64,000 nt of DNA from Imhoffiella fuscus (GCF_042682685.1 NZ_JBHUHX010000007.1:245968-309967), one strand, 5' to 3'; positions 8,369 to 16,997 are shown, counted from the first letter of the stretch. The notes: generated by a model from the sequence alone, not told the origin. Numbers and translations: made by a program.

Positions 8369-9280
8369 ATGAAAAAAATCCAGGTTTTGGCGTTGACGAC
8401 AGGAATGATCGTGAGTCCGTTCGGCCAGGCGGATCATCTTCTTTTTCCGTTCGTGGTTTCGAATCCGGACAGCGTAGTCACCCTGATCAGTATCACCAAT
8501 ATGGCCAGCACGTACGGTTACCTGAGATACCGGTATTTTTACAAGTCCGCTGCCAACAGCGACGAATGTCAGGAATACGAATTCATCAGAAGTACCTACC
8601 CAGGTGATATCGTGACCTTCGACGTTTCCGGAACGCTCGGGGATGGCTCTCCTTTGAACAACGATCCCGATAGTTACGAAGGTCGGTTCAGTTTGCCATC
8701 TATGACGCGAGCGGTTCGTGGCTATTTGCTGGTCAATCACTACGACAAGGACACAAAGACCGCGTCCAAGGAGGGAGCCAATACCCTGATGGGGCAGGCC
8801 ACTGTGATGGAGATCCAAAGTGGATCGGCCTGGGGTTACCAGGCGTTCAACGATACCAAGGCGGATGAAAAGCCGGACTTCAGTAAGTCTGGCGGTGTCA
8901 TCAGCACGGATCAATCGGTGCCTTTTACATTCCAGCCCTCGGCCTCGAACCAATGGACGACGAAGTTCTTCGTCACACCGGTCGGCTCCGACATGACAGG
9001 GGCTTCCAGTCAATACTCAAGCCATCTGAAATTCACGATTCACAATCAGAACAGCGCTAACATGGCATCCGACATTACCTGCACAGGGGCGATCGATTTT
9101 GCCGACGTCATGAGCGCTTCGACCCTGCAAAATGTCGAAGATACCGGCGGTTGGGGAACCCTGACACTGGACAAAGCGGCCGGCTATGCCCCAGCGATCA
9201 TCTTCAAGCTCGACTACACCTATTCGGAGGATATTTTGCAGAGTGGCAGTGCCAACAATGGCATCTTGTTGGGGAATTAG
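8369..9280 (+). CDS. Secreted protein of unknown function
   Basis: A protein of 303 residues from ATG 8369, which has AGGGGAG 12 nt upstream. It begins with a Sec-type signal peptide (MKKIQVLALTTGMIVSPFGQA, cleavage likely after GQA) and the mature protein opens DHLLFPFVVSN. A family of exported proteins in sulfur and haloalkaliphilic gammaproteobacteria has a similar mature start (ADALLFP-V), but I know no function for it. Two cysteines may form a disulfide. The mature part looks beta-rich, with regular alternation (VTLISITNM, LRYRYFYK). Confidence 0.75.
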   Translation: MKKIQVLALTTGMIVSPFGQADHLLFPFVVSNPDSVVTLISITNMASTYGYLRYRYFYKSAANSDECQEYEFIRSTYPGDIVTFDVSGTLGDGSPLNNDPDSYEGRFSLPSMTRAVRGYLLVNHYDKDTKTASKEGANTLMGQATVMEIQSGSAWGYQAFNDTKADEKPDFSKSGGVISTDQSVPFTFQPSASNQWTTKFFVTPVGSDMTGASSQYSSHLKFTIHNQNSANMASDITCTGAIDFADVMSASTLQNVEDTGGWGTLTLDKAAGYAPAIIFKLDYTYSEDILQSGSANNGILLGN

Positions 9281-9614
9281 ACGGACGGGAAGGGCGAGAG
9301 AACGAGGGCAGACTCGAATGGCGCGAGCATCCGTCAATCACTCGAAAGCAGAATATTCAAACGAGTTAGCCCTGCCTTTCTCATCGAGATGATCGCGCGT
9401 CTGATGCAGTTCGGACTGAGCAGCAAACAAATCCGTCCCCTTTTTTCCGCGCACCCGACCGGCTGAAACGTTCGTGGCGGTGCGTCGCGTAACCAGCGTT
9501 GAAGGCGGTCATTCTATGGTTGTCCTTTCCAATCCGGAGGACGCGCCCCGTGCGGACCCGCATGCGGGGTGCTGTGGGAGCCGGGGGAGACCCCCCGGCG
9601 ACCCGATTAGCCAT
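9281..9614. other. Intergenic region after the secreted protein gene
   Basis: A gap of 334 bp holding no gene. Its right half is the group II intron remnant (9480-9608). The left half (9281-9479) shows nothing I can identify. Confidence 0.5.
9480..9608 (+). mobile_element. Group II intron remnant with intact domains V and VI
   Basis: Domain V folds at 9544-9571: a 7-bp outer stem starting with the catalytic-triad-like CGC (CGCCCCG with CGGGGTG, including the usual G-U), a 2-nt bulge TG on the 3' side, and an inner stem TGCG/CGCA closed by the tetraloop GACC. Domain VI follows at 9576-9604: GGG, then GCCGGGGG / CCCCCGGC, then a bulged A (9601) before CCC, 7-8 nt from the predicted 3' end CGATT at 9608. 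This is the standard branch-point geometry. A GTGCGTC at 9480 fits the 5' consensus GUGCGNC but may be chance. No reverse-transcriptase gene is present, so this is a deleted copy. Confidence 0.65.
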
Positions 9615-10427
9615 TTACGGCTTGGAGCGAGGTGGCGTTGAATTCGAAAGCCGTTTGTAGCTGGATGAATCGTCGGGATCACCGGTAGTAAGACTGCGAG
9701 TTGCATCGATCATAATTGCTTCAAGATTCGCTCGAAGCTCTGGCGATTTCACTTGACCGGAAACCTTCAACATGTAGTCAAGCTGGCTTTTCTTGAGCTG
9801 AAATTCATCTTTGCTTGCTGCAATTTCTTCGCGTCGTGCTTTGGCGTGGGCAAGGCGTGTATCAGCCTCCATTTTCGCCAGATAAGCTTCCCTTCCACGA
9901 TCAAACGCCAGACCCGCGACGGACGATACTGCCTTGTAAGAAGCCTTTGTTTTGGCCCAAACGGCTAAGACCCACGAGCCATAAGAAATCGACTCGATAT
10001 GCAGTGCATCTTCTTCCGACAGAAGGCTTTGCTCAATATCTCTATCGGGGTTTTCTTCCACGAAATGGATGAGTTCTTCGAGCCTGTCAGTGTGGTAAAG
10101 AAAGAAAATTGCATAGAGTGTTCGAAGACCACGCAGCTTCTTCTCCACTGTTGCCAGCGGAACTCGTTGAGGCATGTCACCAAGCGATATGAGTATTGGA
10201 GGCAGTTCGCCAGGGTTGATCGTTTGGATTAAGTTAACTTCCGAATGATTGATCGGTGATCCAAAAAATCGAATCATCGCTCCACCACTTAATCCAAGCT
10301 CAATACGCTCGTTGCCCCAATCTGCGGCGCTGATTATCGAACGGCCCTTAACAATAGAAACGAACTCTGCAAAGTCACTTTGTCTACGCTCATTAACTTC
10401 TGCTGCACCAATGGAATACATGGTCAT
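9615..10427 (-). CDS. Orphan protein with coiled-coil C-terminal half
   Basis: A protein of 270 residues, not recognised. Codon and base use are visibly AT-richer than the neighbours (many AAA, AAT, TTT codons on the coding strand), suggesting horizontal origin. Residues 1-130 are mixed alpha/beta; 125-150 are acidic (FVEENPDRDIEQSLLSEEDALHIE); about 150-175 is a small hydrophobic stretch; 175-235 is rich in A, E, K and R and probably coiled coil. There is no signal peptide. Its stop is 6 bp from the group II intron 3' end. It could be a cargo gene of a former mobile element. Confidence 0.65.
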   Translation of the reverse strand: MTMYSIGAAEVNERRQSDFAEFVSIVKGRSIISAADWGNERIELGLSGGAMIRFFGSPINHSEVNLIQTINPGELPPILISLGDMPQRVPLATVEKKLRGLRTLYAIFFLYHTDRLEELIHFVEENPDRDIEQSLLSEEDALHIESISYGSWVLAVWAKTKASYKAVSSVAGLAFDRGREAYLAKMEADTRLAHAKARREEIAASKDEFQLKKSQLDYMLKVSGQVKSPELRANLEAIMIDATRSLTTGDPDDSSSYKRLSNSTPPRSKP

Positions 10428-10728
10428 ATCAAAAATGCTCCGGGAGTGGGATCAAATGGCTAACTATGATTATCTGAACCATTCGACCCTGATAACCCAA
10501 TATTACCCCAGTTTTCGGGCGTTTCCGCCCGGATTTTCGCGCCTCAATCGCTTATCAAGGCGTCCACGCTCTGATAACCGGATATCTCCGACTAATCCGG
10601 GCGAATGCGCTTGATAACTGGGCCGAAAAGCACATCTCAGGGCGTGCGTGACAGGATAAGTTGATATTGAAGGGGATTTTCGGGCCAGAATCGGGCGAGG
10701 GATCCGATTCGACCCATGTGTGGTATCT
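10428..10728. other. Intergenic region with clustered TGATAA motifs
   Basis: No gene is seen. TGATAAC occurs at 10490-10496, 10572-10578 and 10612-10618. TTATCAAG (10552-10559) and CTTGATAA (10610-10617) form an inverted pair. A small hairpin (CGGGCG/CGCCCG) lies near 10518-10532. These may be binding sites controlling the orphan gene at 9615-10427. Confidence 0.4.
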
Positions 10729-11565
10729 CTACAAAACCCCTTTGCTCTTCCCTCGAACACGTTCGTAAAACTCCTCCATCACCTCCACAAACGAATTATC
10801 CCTCTCCCAAAACCCCGGAAAATCCCCTGCCTTTCGCACCAGAATCCCCGACACGACCGGCGGGGTGGCCGGCTCGATCTCGGTCGGCAGTCGCTTTCCG
10901 CCAGTCCAGAAATCCCGATAGTTCGGTGCCGACTCGGCACCCTTTGGTCGGGTGAAGAAGGACTCTGCCGGCTCCGCTGCCTCCACCCGCTCGTCCATCA
11001 TCGACACCAGTGCCTGTCCCAGCGGGGTCTTGCTCAGCGCCTTGTGCAGTCGCTCCCGTGACAGCCCTCTCAGCTCGAACAGCAGGAAGGGATCGCTATC
11101 GAGCTGTCCCGCCAATCGGTAATAGACCCCGGCGATGTGCTTGCAGGGATTGGCATAGTCGGGGCAGGAGCAGTCGGTGAGGGCGAAGTCCTTGCGGCTC
11201 TGCGGCAGCAGGTTCAGGCGCATGCCAGCGAAGACCTGATCGATGCGCTCGGGCATCTCGCCCAAGAGCAGTTGCGAGACCAGCGCGGCGTTGCTGCCGA
11301 GCGTGGCGATGGCCGTGTCCCAGTCCTTGTCCGGGATGGGGGACAGGCGGATCTGGGTCTTGTATTGCGGCTCCTTGTAGACGCCGAAATAGGCGTTGAC
11401 GTTGCCCCGCACCGTGGCGCTCACCAGCGCCTTCTCGATGCCGAAGCTCAGGATGCGGTTGTCGCCGCTGTAGCTGCGTCCGCGCTGTAGACGCCCGCGG
11501 TCCATGCAGCCTTCGAGCGCGGCGATGAAGCGTTGTCCCCACCAAGTCTTGCCCTGTTGTGCCAT
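10729..11565 (-). CDS. SWIM zinc-finger protein
   Basis: A protein of 278 residues with the SWIM zinc motif CxCx(n)CxH in CSCPDYANPCKHIAGVYY (about 133-150), a predicted DNA- or protein-binding fold. The N-terminal part (WWGQRFIAALE...GRSYS) is typical of the bacterial SWIM partner proteins encoded next to SNF2-type helicases. Its start lies 3 nt after the helicase stop, so the two are translationally linked. The function of the pair is not established; DNA repair or defence are possibilities. Confidence 0.88.
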   Translation of the reverse strand: MAQQGKTWWGQRFIAALEGCMDRGRLQRGRSYSGDNRILSFGIEKALVSATVRGNVNAYFGVYKEPQYKTQIRLSPIPDKDWDTAIATLGSNAALVSQLLLGEMPERIDQVFAGMRLNLLPQSRKDFALTDCSCPDYANPCKHIAGVYYRLAGQLDSDPFLLFELRGLSRERLHKALSKTPLGQALVSMMDERVEAAEPAESFFTRPKGAESAPNYRDFWTGGKRLPTEIEPATPPVVSGILVRKAGDFPGFWERDNSFVEVMEEFYERVRGKSKGVL

Positions 11566-11568
11566 CTG

Positions 11569-13584
11569 TCAGTCCACCACTGCGTCGCGATTGAGCCGGA
11601 TGAGCGCCTTGAAGCGTTCGTTGTCGAGCTGGGCGAGCCAGGATTCGTCGTTGCCGACGATGGCGCCGGCGAGCGCCTGTTTGCTGCGGATCATCTCGTC
11701 GATGCGCTCTTCGAGCGTGCCCAGGGTGACCATCTTGTGCACGAAGACGGTCTTTTCCTGGCCGATACGGAAGGCGCGGTCGCTGGCCTGGTCCTCCACC
11801 GCCGGGTTCCACCAACGGTCGAAGTGGAAGACGTGGTTGGCCTTGGTCAGGGTGATGCCGACGCCGCCGGCCTTGAGCGAGAGCACGAAGACGGAGGGCT
11901 CGGTCGCTGGATCCTGGAAGTTGGCGATCATCTCCTCGCGGCGCTTGCGTGAGGTGCCGCCGTGCAGATAGAAGCTGTTGAAGCGCCATTCCTGGCGCAG
12001 CAGCCGTTCGAGCGCGGCACCGACCTCGGTGAACTGGCTGAAGATGAGCACGCTGTCGCCCTCGGCCATGACCTCCTCCAGCATCTCCTGGAGCCGTTGC
12101 AGCTTGTGCGAGCGCTCGGGGCTGAAGGGGCTGCCGTCCTGGAGGAACTGGGCCGGGTGGTTGCAGATCTGCTTGAGCCGCATCAGCGTGGAGAGCATGA
12201 GTCCCTGGCGCTCGATACCCTCCTTTTCCTCCAGGTCGCGCTCGACCTGGCGCACCACGCCCTCGTAGAGTGCCGCCTGTTCCTTGCCGAGGTTACAGTA
12301 TTGGATCGCCTCGATCTTGTCCGGCAGGTCGCGGATGATCGCCTTGTCGGTCTTGACCCGACGCAGGATGAAGGGCTCGACCAGACGTTTGAGGGTCGCG
12401 GTCTGGACCGGATCCTGGTCGCGCTGCACCGGCAGCTCGAAGCGTTTGCGAAAGCGTGCCTGGGTGTCGAGATAGCCGGGATTGAGGAAGTGGAGGATGG
12501 ACCAGAGATCCATCAGCCGGTTCTCGACCGGGGTGCCGGTGAGGGCGAGCCGGTGGGTGGCGCGCAGCTTGCCGATGGCCTTGGTCTGGGCCGCCTTGGG
12601 GTTTTTGATGTTCTGGGCCTCGTCGAGCACCACCCGGTGCCAGTCGATCGCGGTGAGCATCGGTTGATCGCGACGCGCCAGTGCGTAGGAGGTGACGACC
12701 AGCGCCTTGCCCGCCACCGCCTGCTTGAAGGTCTTGGTGTCAGCGGCGCGTCCGCTGCCGTGATGGATGAGCACCGGCAGTTGCGGGGCGAAGCGCTCGA
12801 CCTCCTTTTGCCAGTTGCCGATGACCGAGGTCGGGGCGATCAGCAGGGTCGGGGCGGGCGCTGCGCCGTCCCCGCGCTCCTGGACCAGCCGGGCGATGAC
12901 CTGGATCGTCTTGCCGAGACCCATGTCGTCGGCCAGACAGCCGTTGAGCCCCAAGCGCTCCAGGAGGCCGATCCAGCCGACGCCGCGTTTCTGGTAATCG
13001 CGCAGCTCGGCGTTGAGGTCGGGGAGGTCGGCGATCGGCTCCAGACGGCTGCGGTTGCGCAGTCCTTCGAGCATGTCGGCCAGGGCATCGTCGCGGTCGA
13101 CCTCGAAGAGATCATCGGTGGCGGTGCGCTGGAGCAGTGACTGGAGATCCATCTCGGCAGTCTCCTGGCCGTGCGCGCGCCAGAAGGCGAGCATCTCCTG
13201 CATCTGGTCGCGATCCAGCTCGACCCATTGGCCACGAAAGCGCACCAATGGGGTTTTGGCGTCGACCAGGCGTTGCCACTCGTCCTCACTCACCGTCTCG
13301 TCGCCGATGGCGAGCTGGTAGCGGTATTGGATCAGGTTGTCGAGGCTGAGGATGTCGGCCCCGGCTGCGCTGCCCGAGGCCTTCTCCCTCTGTGGGTTGG
13401 AACGCAGCCGGATGCGCACCCGCCGTCGTCCCTTGGGGGTCCACCAGGCGGGGACGATGACCTTGAAGCCGGCATCTTCCAGGATCCAGGCGTCCTCCTT
13501 GAGGAAGCGGAAGGCGGCGTCCAGGTCGAGTGTCACCGATTCGGGCGTCGCGGTGTCGAGCCCCGCCCAGAGACTGGGCAGCAT
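11569..13584 (-). CDS. SNF2-family DEAD/DEAH-box helicase, apparently 5'-truncated
   Basis: A protein of 671 residues with Walker A (DDMGLGKTI), DEAQ box (VLDEAQNIKN), motif III (LTGTPVENR) and the C-terminal helicase motifs (LKAGGVGITLTKAN, DRAFRIGQEK) of bacterial SNF2 ATPases. The first 150 residues are the tail of the SNF2-associated region. Family members usually carry several hundred more N-terminal residues. In-frame family-like sequence continues upstream of this ATG to an in-frame TGA near 13680 with no start codon, and the ATG has no ribosome site. I therefore read it as the remains of a longer gene: the motor is intact but expression is doubtful. Confidence 0.85.
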   Translation of the reverse strand: MLPSLWAGLDTATPESVTLDLDAAFRFLKEDAWILEDAGFKVIVPAWWTPKGRRRVRIRLRSNPQREKASGSAAGADILSLDNLIQYRYQLAIGDETVSEDEWQRLVDAKTPLVRFRGQWVELDRDQMQEMLAFWRAHGQETAEMDLQSLLQRTATDDLFEVDRDDALADMLEGLRNRSRLEPIADLPDLNAELRDYQKRGVGWIGLLERLGLNGCLADDMGLGKTIQVIARLVQERGDGAAPAPTLLIAPTSVIGNWQKEVERFAPQLPVLIHHGSGRAADTKTFKQAVAGKALVVTSYALARRDQPMLTAIDWHRVVLDEAQNIKNPKAAQTKAIGKLRATHRLALTGTPVENRLMDLWSILHFLNPGYLDTQARFRKRFELPVQRDQDPVQTATLKRLVEPFILRRVKTDKAIIRDLPDKIEAIQYCNLGKEQAALYEGVVRQVERDLEEKEGIERQGLMLSTLMRLKQICNHPAQFLQDGSPFSPERSHKLQRLQEMLEEVMAEGDSVLIFSQFTEVGAALERLLRQEWRFNSFYLHGGTSRKRREEMIANFQDPATEPSVFVLSLKAGGVGITLTKANHVFHFDRWWNPAVEDQASDRAFRIGQEKTVFVHKMVTLGTLEERIDEMIRSKQALAGAIVGNDESWLAQLDNERFKALIRLNRDAVVD

Positions 13585-13723
13585 GCGGGCGGCGAGTCCC
13601 AGGTCGAGCAGCGCCTGAGTCTCGAAATCGGCGCCGAGCTGGCGGTGCGCCTGCTTGCCTATCGCGAGCGCCGACGCTTGTCACCGGTTGGGACGATTGG
13701 ATGGAGGGAGTCGTCGTCGCGCT

Positions 13724-13750
13724 ATCGAGCCCGTGCGCGACGGGCTCGAT
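13724..13750 (-). terminator. Terminator hairpin of the arsenic operon
   Basis: A perfect 11-bp stem (ATCGAGCCCGT / ACGGGCTCGAT) with a 5-nt loop lies 8 bp beyond the last gene of the operon. There is no long U-tract. Confidence 0.65.
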
Positions 13751-13758
13751 GGGGATGC

Positions 13759-13995
13759 TCAGCCCTTGACCCAGTCCCGCACCTGATCCGGCCCAGGGAT
13801 GCCGCCGGCGTGCACGACCTTGCCGTCCAGTACGACGCCGGGCGTGGACATGACCCCATGGCCGAGGATCTCGGCCATATCCGTGACCTTGTCGAGCTGG
13901 ATCTCGACGCCGGCCTCCTTGGCGGCCTGGGTGATGAGGTTGGCGGTGACCTCGCAGTTGCGGCAGCCGCCGCCCAATACCTTGAATGTCTTCAT
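13759..13995 (-). CDS. Thioredoxin-like redox-active disulfide protein
   Basis: A glutaredoxin/thioredoxin-fold protein of 78 residues with a CxxC centre (Cys11-Arg-Asn-Cys14) and the cis-Pro region MSTPGVVLDGKVV. It matches the small redox-active disulfide protein family often encoded beside DUF318 permeases. It is last in the arsenic operon, 10 nt after the permease gene. A role in thiol supply or in maturation of the permease is inference from context. Confidence 0.88.
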   Translation of the reverse strand: MKTFKVLGGGCRNCEVTANLITQAAKEAGVEIQLDKVTDMAEILGHGVMSTPGVVLDGKVVHAGGIPGPDQVRDWVKG

Positions 13996-14005
13996 GTTCG
14001 ATACC

Positions 14006-14959
14006 TCAAGCGATCAGATTGAATGTCCAGCCGACGACCGTGAAGGCGACGGCCAGCACGCCGGCGAACAGGGCGAGTGCCGGCCAGCGGATGACCTTGC
14101 GCAGGATCAGCATCTCGGGGAGCGAGAGCGCGGCGACGCTCATCATCAGGGCCAGGGTCGTGCCGATCGCGACCCCTTTGGTCAGCATCGCCTCGGCCAC
14201 CGGGATGATGCCGGTGGCGTTGGAATAGAGCGGGATGCCCAGTAGCACGGCCAGCGGAACGCTGTACCAATCGTCACCGCCCAAATGGGCCGTCACCCAA
14301 GCGGCGGGGACGAATCCGTGGAAGAGCGCGCCGACCGCGATACCGATCAGCACCCAGATCCAGATGCGTCCGACGATCTCCCGGACCTCGCCGAGCGCAT
14401 AGCGATGCCGCCCGAGCAGGCTGCGGTCGGTTTCGATCGTGCCAGTTTCACCCATGCGGATCTTCCAGACATAGTCCTCGACCCAGCGTTCGGGGTGGAA
14501 CGCCTGCATGGCGATGCCGCCGAACCAGGCGACCAGCAGTCCGGCCAGGACGTAGAGCGCCGCCAGCTTCCAGCCGAGCACGCCGACCAGAATTACCGCT
14601 GCGACTTCGTTGATCATCGGGCTGGCGATCAGGAAGGAGAAGGTCACGCCGAGCGGGATGCCAGCCTCGACGAAGCCGATGAAGAGCGGCACCGAGGAGC
14701 AGGAGCAAAAGGGTGTGACTGCGCCGAGCGTGACCGCCATCCCGCGCGCCTGCCAGTCGGGTCGGCCACGCACGAAGGCGCGGACCCGTTCGGGCGAGAG
14801 CATGGCGCGCAGCAGTCCCATGACATAGATGACGATGACCAGCAGGGCGAAGATCTTGGTCAGGTCCATGACGAAGAACTGGACGGCCGCACCGAGATGC
14901 GATTCGGGGCCGAGTCGCAGGATCTGGAAGGCGATCAGATTTCCGAAGGACTCAAACAT
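14006..14959 (-). CDS. DUF318 (ArsP/YraQ-like) permease
   Basis: A polytopic inner-membrane protein of 317 residues with about eight hydrophobic segments and the family hallmark PFCSCSSVPLF. Known family members include ArsP, which exports trivalent organoarsenicals; others are of unknown substrate. It overlaps the acr3 3' end by 8 nt (start 14959, acr3 stop 14952), implying coupled translation in the arsenic operon. Organoarsenical export is therefore the favoured but unproven role. Confidence 0.88.
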   Translation of the reverse strand: MFESFGNLIAFQILRLGPESHLGAAVQFFVMDLTKIFALLVIVIYVMGLLRAMLSPERVRAFVRGRPDWQARGMAVTLGAVTPFCSCSSVPLFIGFVEAGIPLGVTFSFLIASPMINEVAAVILVGVLGWKLAALYVLAGLLVAWFGGIAMQAFHPERWVEDYVWKIRMGETGTIETDRSLLGRHRYALGEVREIVGRIWIWVLIGIAVGALFHGFVPAAWVTAHLGGDDWYSVPLAVLLGIPLYSNATGIIPVAEAMLTKGVAIGTTLALMMSVAALSLPEMLILRKVIRWPALALFAGVLAVAFTVVGWTFNLIA

Positions 14960-16040
14960 GGCCGGACACCGCGCGACCCTGCTCGTACCAGCCCTGGGTC
15001 CGGTTGACCAGCCGCACCACCAGCAGCATCACCGGCACCTCGATCAGGACGCCGACCACGGTCGCGAGCGCCGCGCCGGACTCGAAGCCGAACAGCGAGA
15101 TGGCCGCCGCGACCGCCAGCTCGAAGAAGTTGGAGGCACCGATCAGCGCCGAGGGACAGGCGACGCTGTGCTGCTCGCCGACGGTGCGGTTGAGCCAGTA
15201 GGCCAGGGCCGAATTGAAGAAGACCTGGATCAGGATGGGCACGGCCAGCAGCAGGATGATCAGGGGTTGCTCGATGATGGCCTCGCCCTGGAAGGCGAAC
15301 AGCAGCACCAGGGTCGCGAGCAAGGCGAGGATCGAGGCATGGCCGAGGCGATCGAGGGTGGCGTCGAAACGCGCCTGGCCCTGGGCGAGCAGCCGATGGC
15401 GCCAGATCTGGGCCAGGATCACCGGGATGAGGATATAGAGCACGACCGAGGTCAGCAGGGTGTTCCAGGGCACGACGATCGAGGACAGTCCGAGCAGCAG
15501 CCCGACGATGGGCGCGAAGGCGAACACCATGATGGCGTCGTTGAGCGCGACCTGCGACAGGGTGAAGTAGGGATCACCGCCGGTGAGCCGGCTCCAGACG
15601 AAGACCATCGCCGTGCAGGGCGCGGCGGCGAGCAGGATGAGACCGGCGACGTAGGAATCGAGCTGTTCGGCCGGCAGCCAGGGCGCGAAGAGTCCTCGGA
15701 TGAAGATCCAGGCCAGCAGCGCCATCGAGAAGGGCTTGACCGCCCAGTTGACCAACAGGGTGACGCCGATGCCCTTCCAGTGCGAGCGGACCTGATGCAG
15801 TGCGCCGAAGTCGACCTTCATCAGCATGGGGATGATCATCACCCAGATGAGCAGGCCCACGGGGAGGTTGACCTGGGCGATCTCCAGCCGTCCGAGAAAC
15901 TGGAACGGGGTCGGTATCCATTGACCCAATCCGATGCCGACCAGGATGCAGAGTCCGACCCAGAGGGTCAGCCAGCGCTCGAAGACGCTCATGGGCGCAC
16001 CGGATGCGCGTTTGGTAGAGATGTCGCACTGAACGGACAT
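14952..16040 (-). CDS. acr3: Arsenite efflux transporter, ACR3 family
   Basis: A transporter of 362 residues with about ten membrane segments that extrudes arsenite (As(OH)3) using the proton motive force. The conserved AAAPCTAMVFVWS segment contains the essential membrane cysteine of ACR3, followed by GGDPYFTLSQVALND. It begins 3 nt after arsC. An internal ATG at residue 17 is possible, as the first 16 residues are not conserved in type. Confidence 0.93.
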   Translation of the reverse strand: MSVQCDISTKRASGAPMSVFERWLTLWVGLCILVGIGLGQWIPTPFQFLGRLEIAQVNLPVGLLIWVMIIPMLMKVDFGALHQVRSHWKGIGVTLLVNWAVKPFSMALLAWIFIRGLFAPWLPAEQLDSYVAGLILLAAAPCTAMVFVWSRLTGGDPYFTLSQVALNDAIMVFAFAPIVGLLLGLSSIVVPWNTLLTSVVLYILIPVILAQIWRHRLLAQGQARFDATLDRLGHASILALLATLVLLFAFQGEAIIEQPLIILLLAVPILIQVFFNSALAYWLNRTVGEQHSVACPSALIGASNFFELAVAAAISLFGFESGAALATVVGVLIEVPVMLLVVRLVNRTQGWYEQGRAVSGHV

Positions 16041-16043
16041 GCG

Positions 16044-16478
16044 CTACTCCGACTCGGTCGCGTTGAGATCCAGCGCCTCGATCACGGCCGGGACCAGTCG
16101 AGCGCGGATGGCGTCGCGCACCTGGATGAAGGACTCCAGCGGCTCTCCGTGCGGATCGTGGAAGGGCAGGTGGATGCGTGGAGCCGGACGCGGAAAGAGA
16201 GGGCAGCTCTCGTTGGCCTTGTCGCAGACGGTGACGACCAGATCGATCGGCGTGTCGATGACGGCATCGATATCCTTTGGATAGAGCCCTTCGGTCGGCA
16301 GTCCCGCGTCCGCCAGCGCCGCGATGGCACCGTCCGCGACCTTGGGCTGGGGGCGGGTGCCCGCCGACAGGGCGCGGACCTGGCCGGCCAGGTCCCGATT
16401 GAGAATGACCTCGGCCATCTGCGAGCGGCAGGCGTTGCCGGTGCAGAGGACCAGGACGGTCTTGGGTGCTGTGGGCAT
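16044..16478 (-). CDS. arsC: Arsenate reductase, thioredoxin-coupled LMW-PTP type
   Basis: A protein of 144 residues that reduces arsenate to arsenite for export by the adjacent ACR3. The P-loop CTGNACRS contains the nucleophile Cys12 and Arg18 (CX5R). The other two redox cysteines are Cys85 and Cys92 in CDKANESCP, as in the Bacillus/Staphylococcus thioredoxin-dependent enzyme. Second gene of the operon, 39 nt after arsR. Confidence 0.94.
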   Translation of the reverse strand: MPTAPKTVLVLCTGNACRSQMAEVILNRDLAGQVRALSAGTRPQPKVADGAIAALADAGLPTEGLYPKDIDAVIDTPIDLVVTVCDKANESCPLFPRPAPRIHLPFHDPHGEPLESFIQVRDAIRARLVPAVIEALDLNATESE

Positions 16479-16517
16479 GCGTATTTCCCCTGCGCTTGTT
16501 GGTGTATTGGTGACGTT

Positions 16518-16871
16518 TCAGGCGCAACGTGGTGCGGATGGTCGGTTCGGCATCATGGCGAGCCGGTGCACGTCTTCGGCGTAGGGTAGGGCGTCGCCAA
16601 TCCCCTTCTGGGTCTCCAGCAGGATGCTCGACACCCAGCTCGGCAGATCCGGGCGGATCCGGTAATAGATCCAGAGTCCCTCGCGGCGGTCCAGCACCAG
16701 CCCGAGCTCGCGCAGTTGCGCCAGATGGCGGGATATGTGCGGCTGGGCGGTGCCGATGGCGTGGGTCAGTTCGCAGACGCAGAGTTCGCCCTGGGCCGCG
16801 AGCAGCATCAGGCAGCGTAGCCGGGTTTCGTTGCCGAGGGCGGTGAAAAGCTGATGTGGTTTGGTGTCCAT
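16518..16871 (-). CDS. arsR: ArsR-family arsenite-responsive repressor
   Basis: A winged-helix repressor of 117 residues, the normal length from ATG 16871; a longer frame upstream would run through the promoter and is rejected. The arsenic-sensing motif ELCVCEL (Cys31, Cys33) lies in the alpha-3 helix, and the recognition region is AQPHISRHLAQLRELGLV. It should release DNA on binding As(III). Its own promoter carries a perfect palindrome at 16880-16899, indicating autoregulation of the whole operon. Confidence 0.94.
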   Translation of the reverse strand: MDTKPHQLFTALGNETRLRCLMLLAAQGELCVCELTHAIGTAQPHISRHLAQLRELGLVLDRREGLWIYYRIRPDLPSWVSSILLETQKGIGDALPYAEDVHRLAMMPNRPSAPRCA

Positions 16872-16878
16872 GCCTGAA

Positions 16879-16907
16879 AATATATCGGAATCGATATATA
16901 TCGACAA
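16879..16907 (-). promoter_or_regulatory. ars operon promoter with ArsR operator
   Basis: On the minus strand TTGTCG (16902-16907) and TATATT (16879-16884) are separated by 17 bp, a good sigma-70 promoter. A perfect 8-bp dyad ATATATCG-GAAT-CGATATAT spans 16880-16899, between and over these elements, as expected for an ArsR operator that blocks polymerase. Confidence 0.8.
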
Positions 16908-16997
16908 CCGAATATTTGGTGTCTCGACACTGGGTGCGACCTTGCGGTCGAGTCGCTGTCTGAGGTGGCGGCAGCAGGCCATGATTCGGGGCTTTTA

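Noticed and set aside
9381..9706. Minus-strand frames covering the group II intron remnant
   Set aside because: The underlying sequence is explained by RNA structure (domains V and VI); the translations match nothing.
14285..16589. Very long plus-strand frames opposite the arsenic operon
   Set aside because: Antisense shadows of acr3, the permease and arsC; composition rich in Arg/Asp/Gln with no motif.
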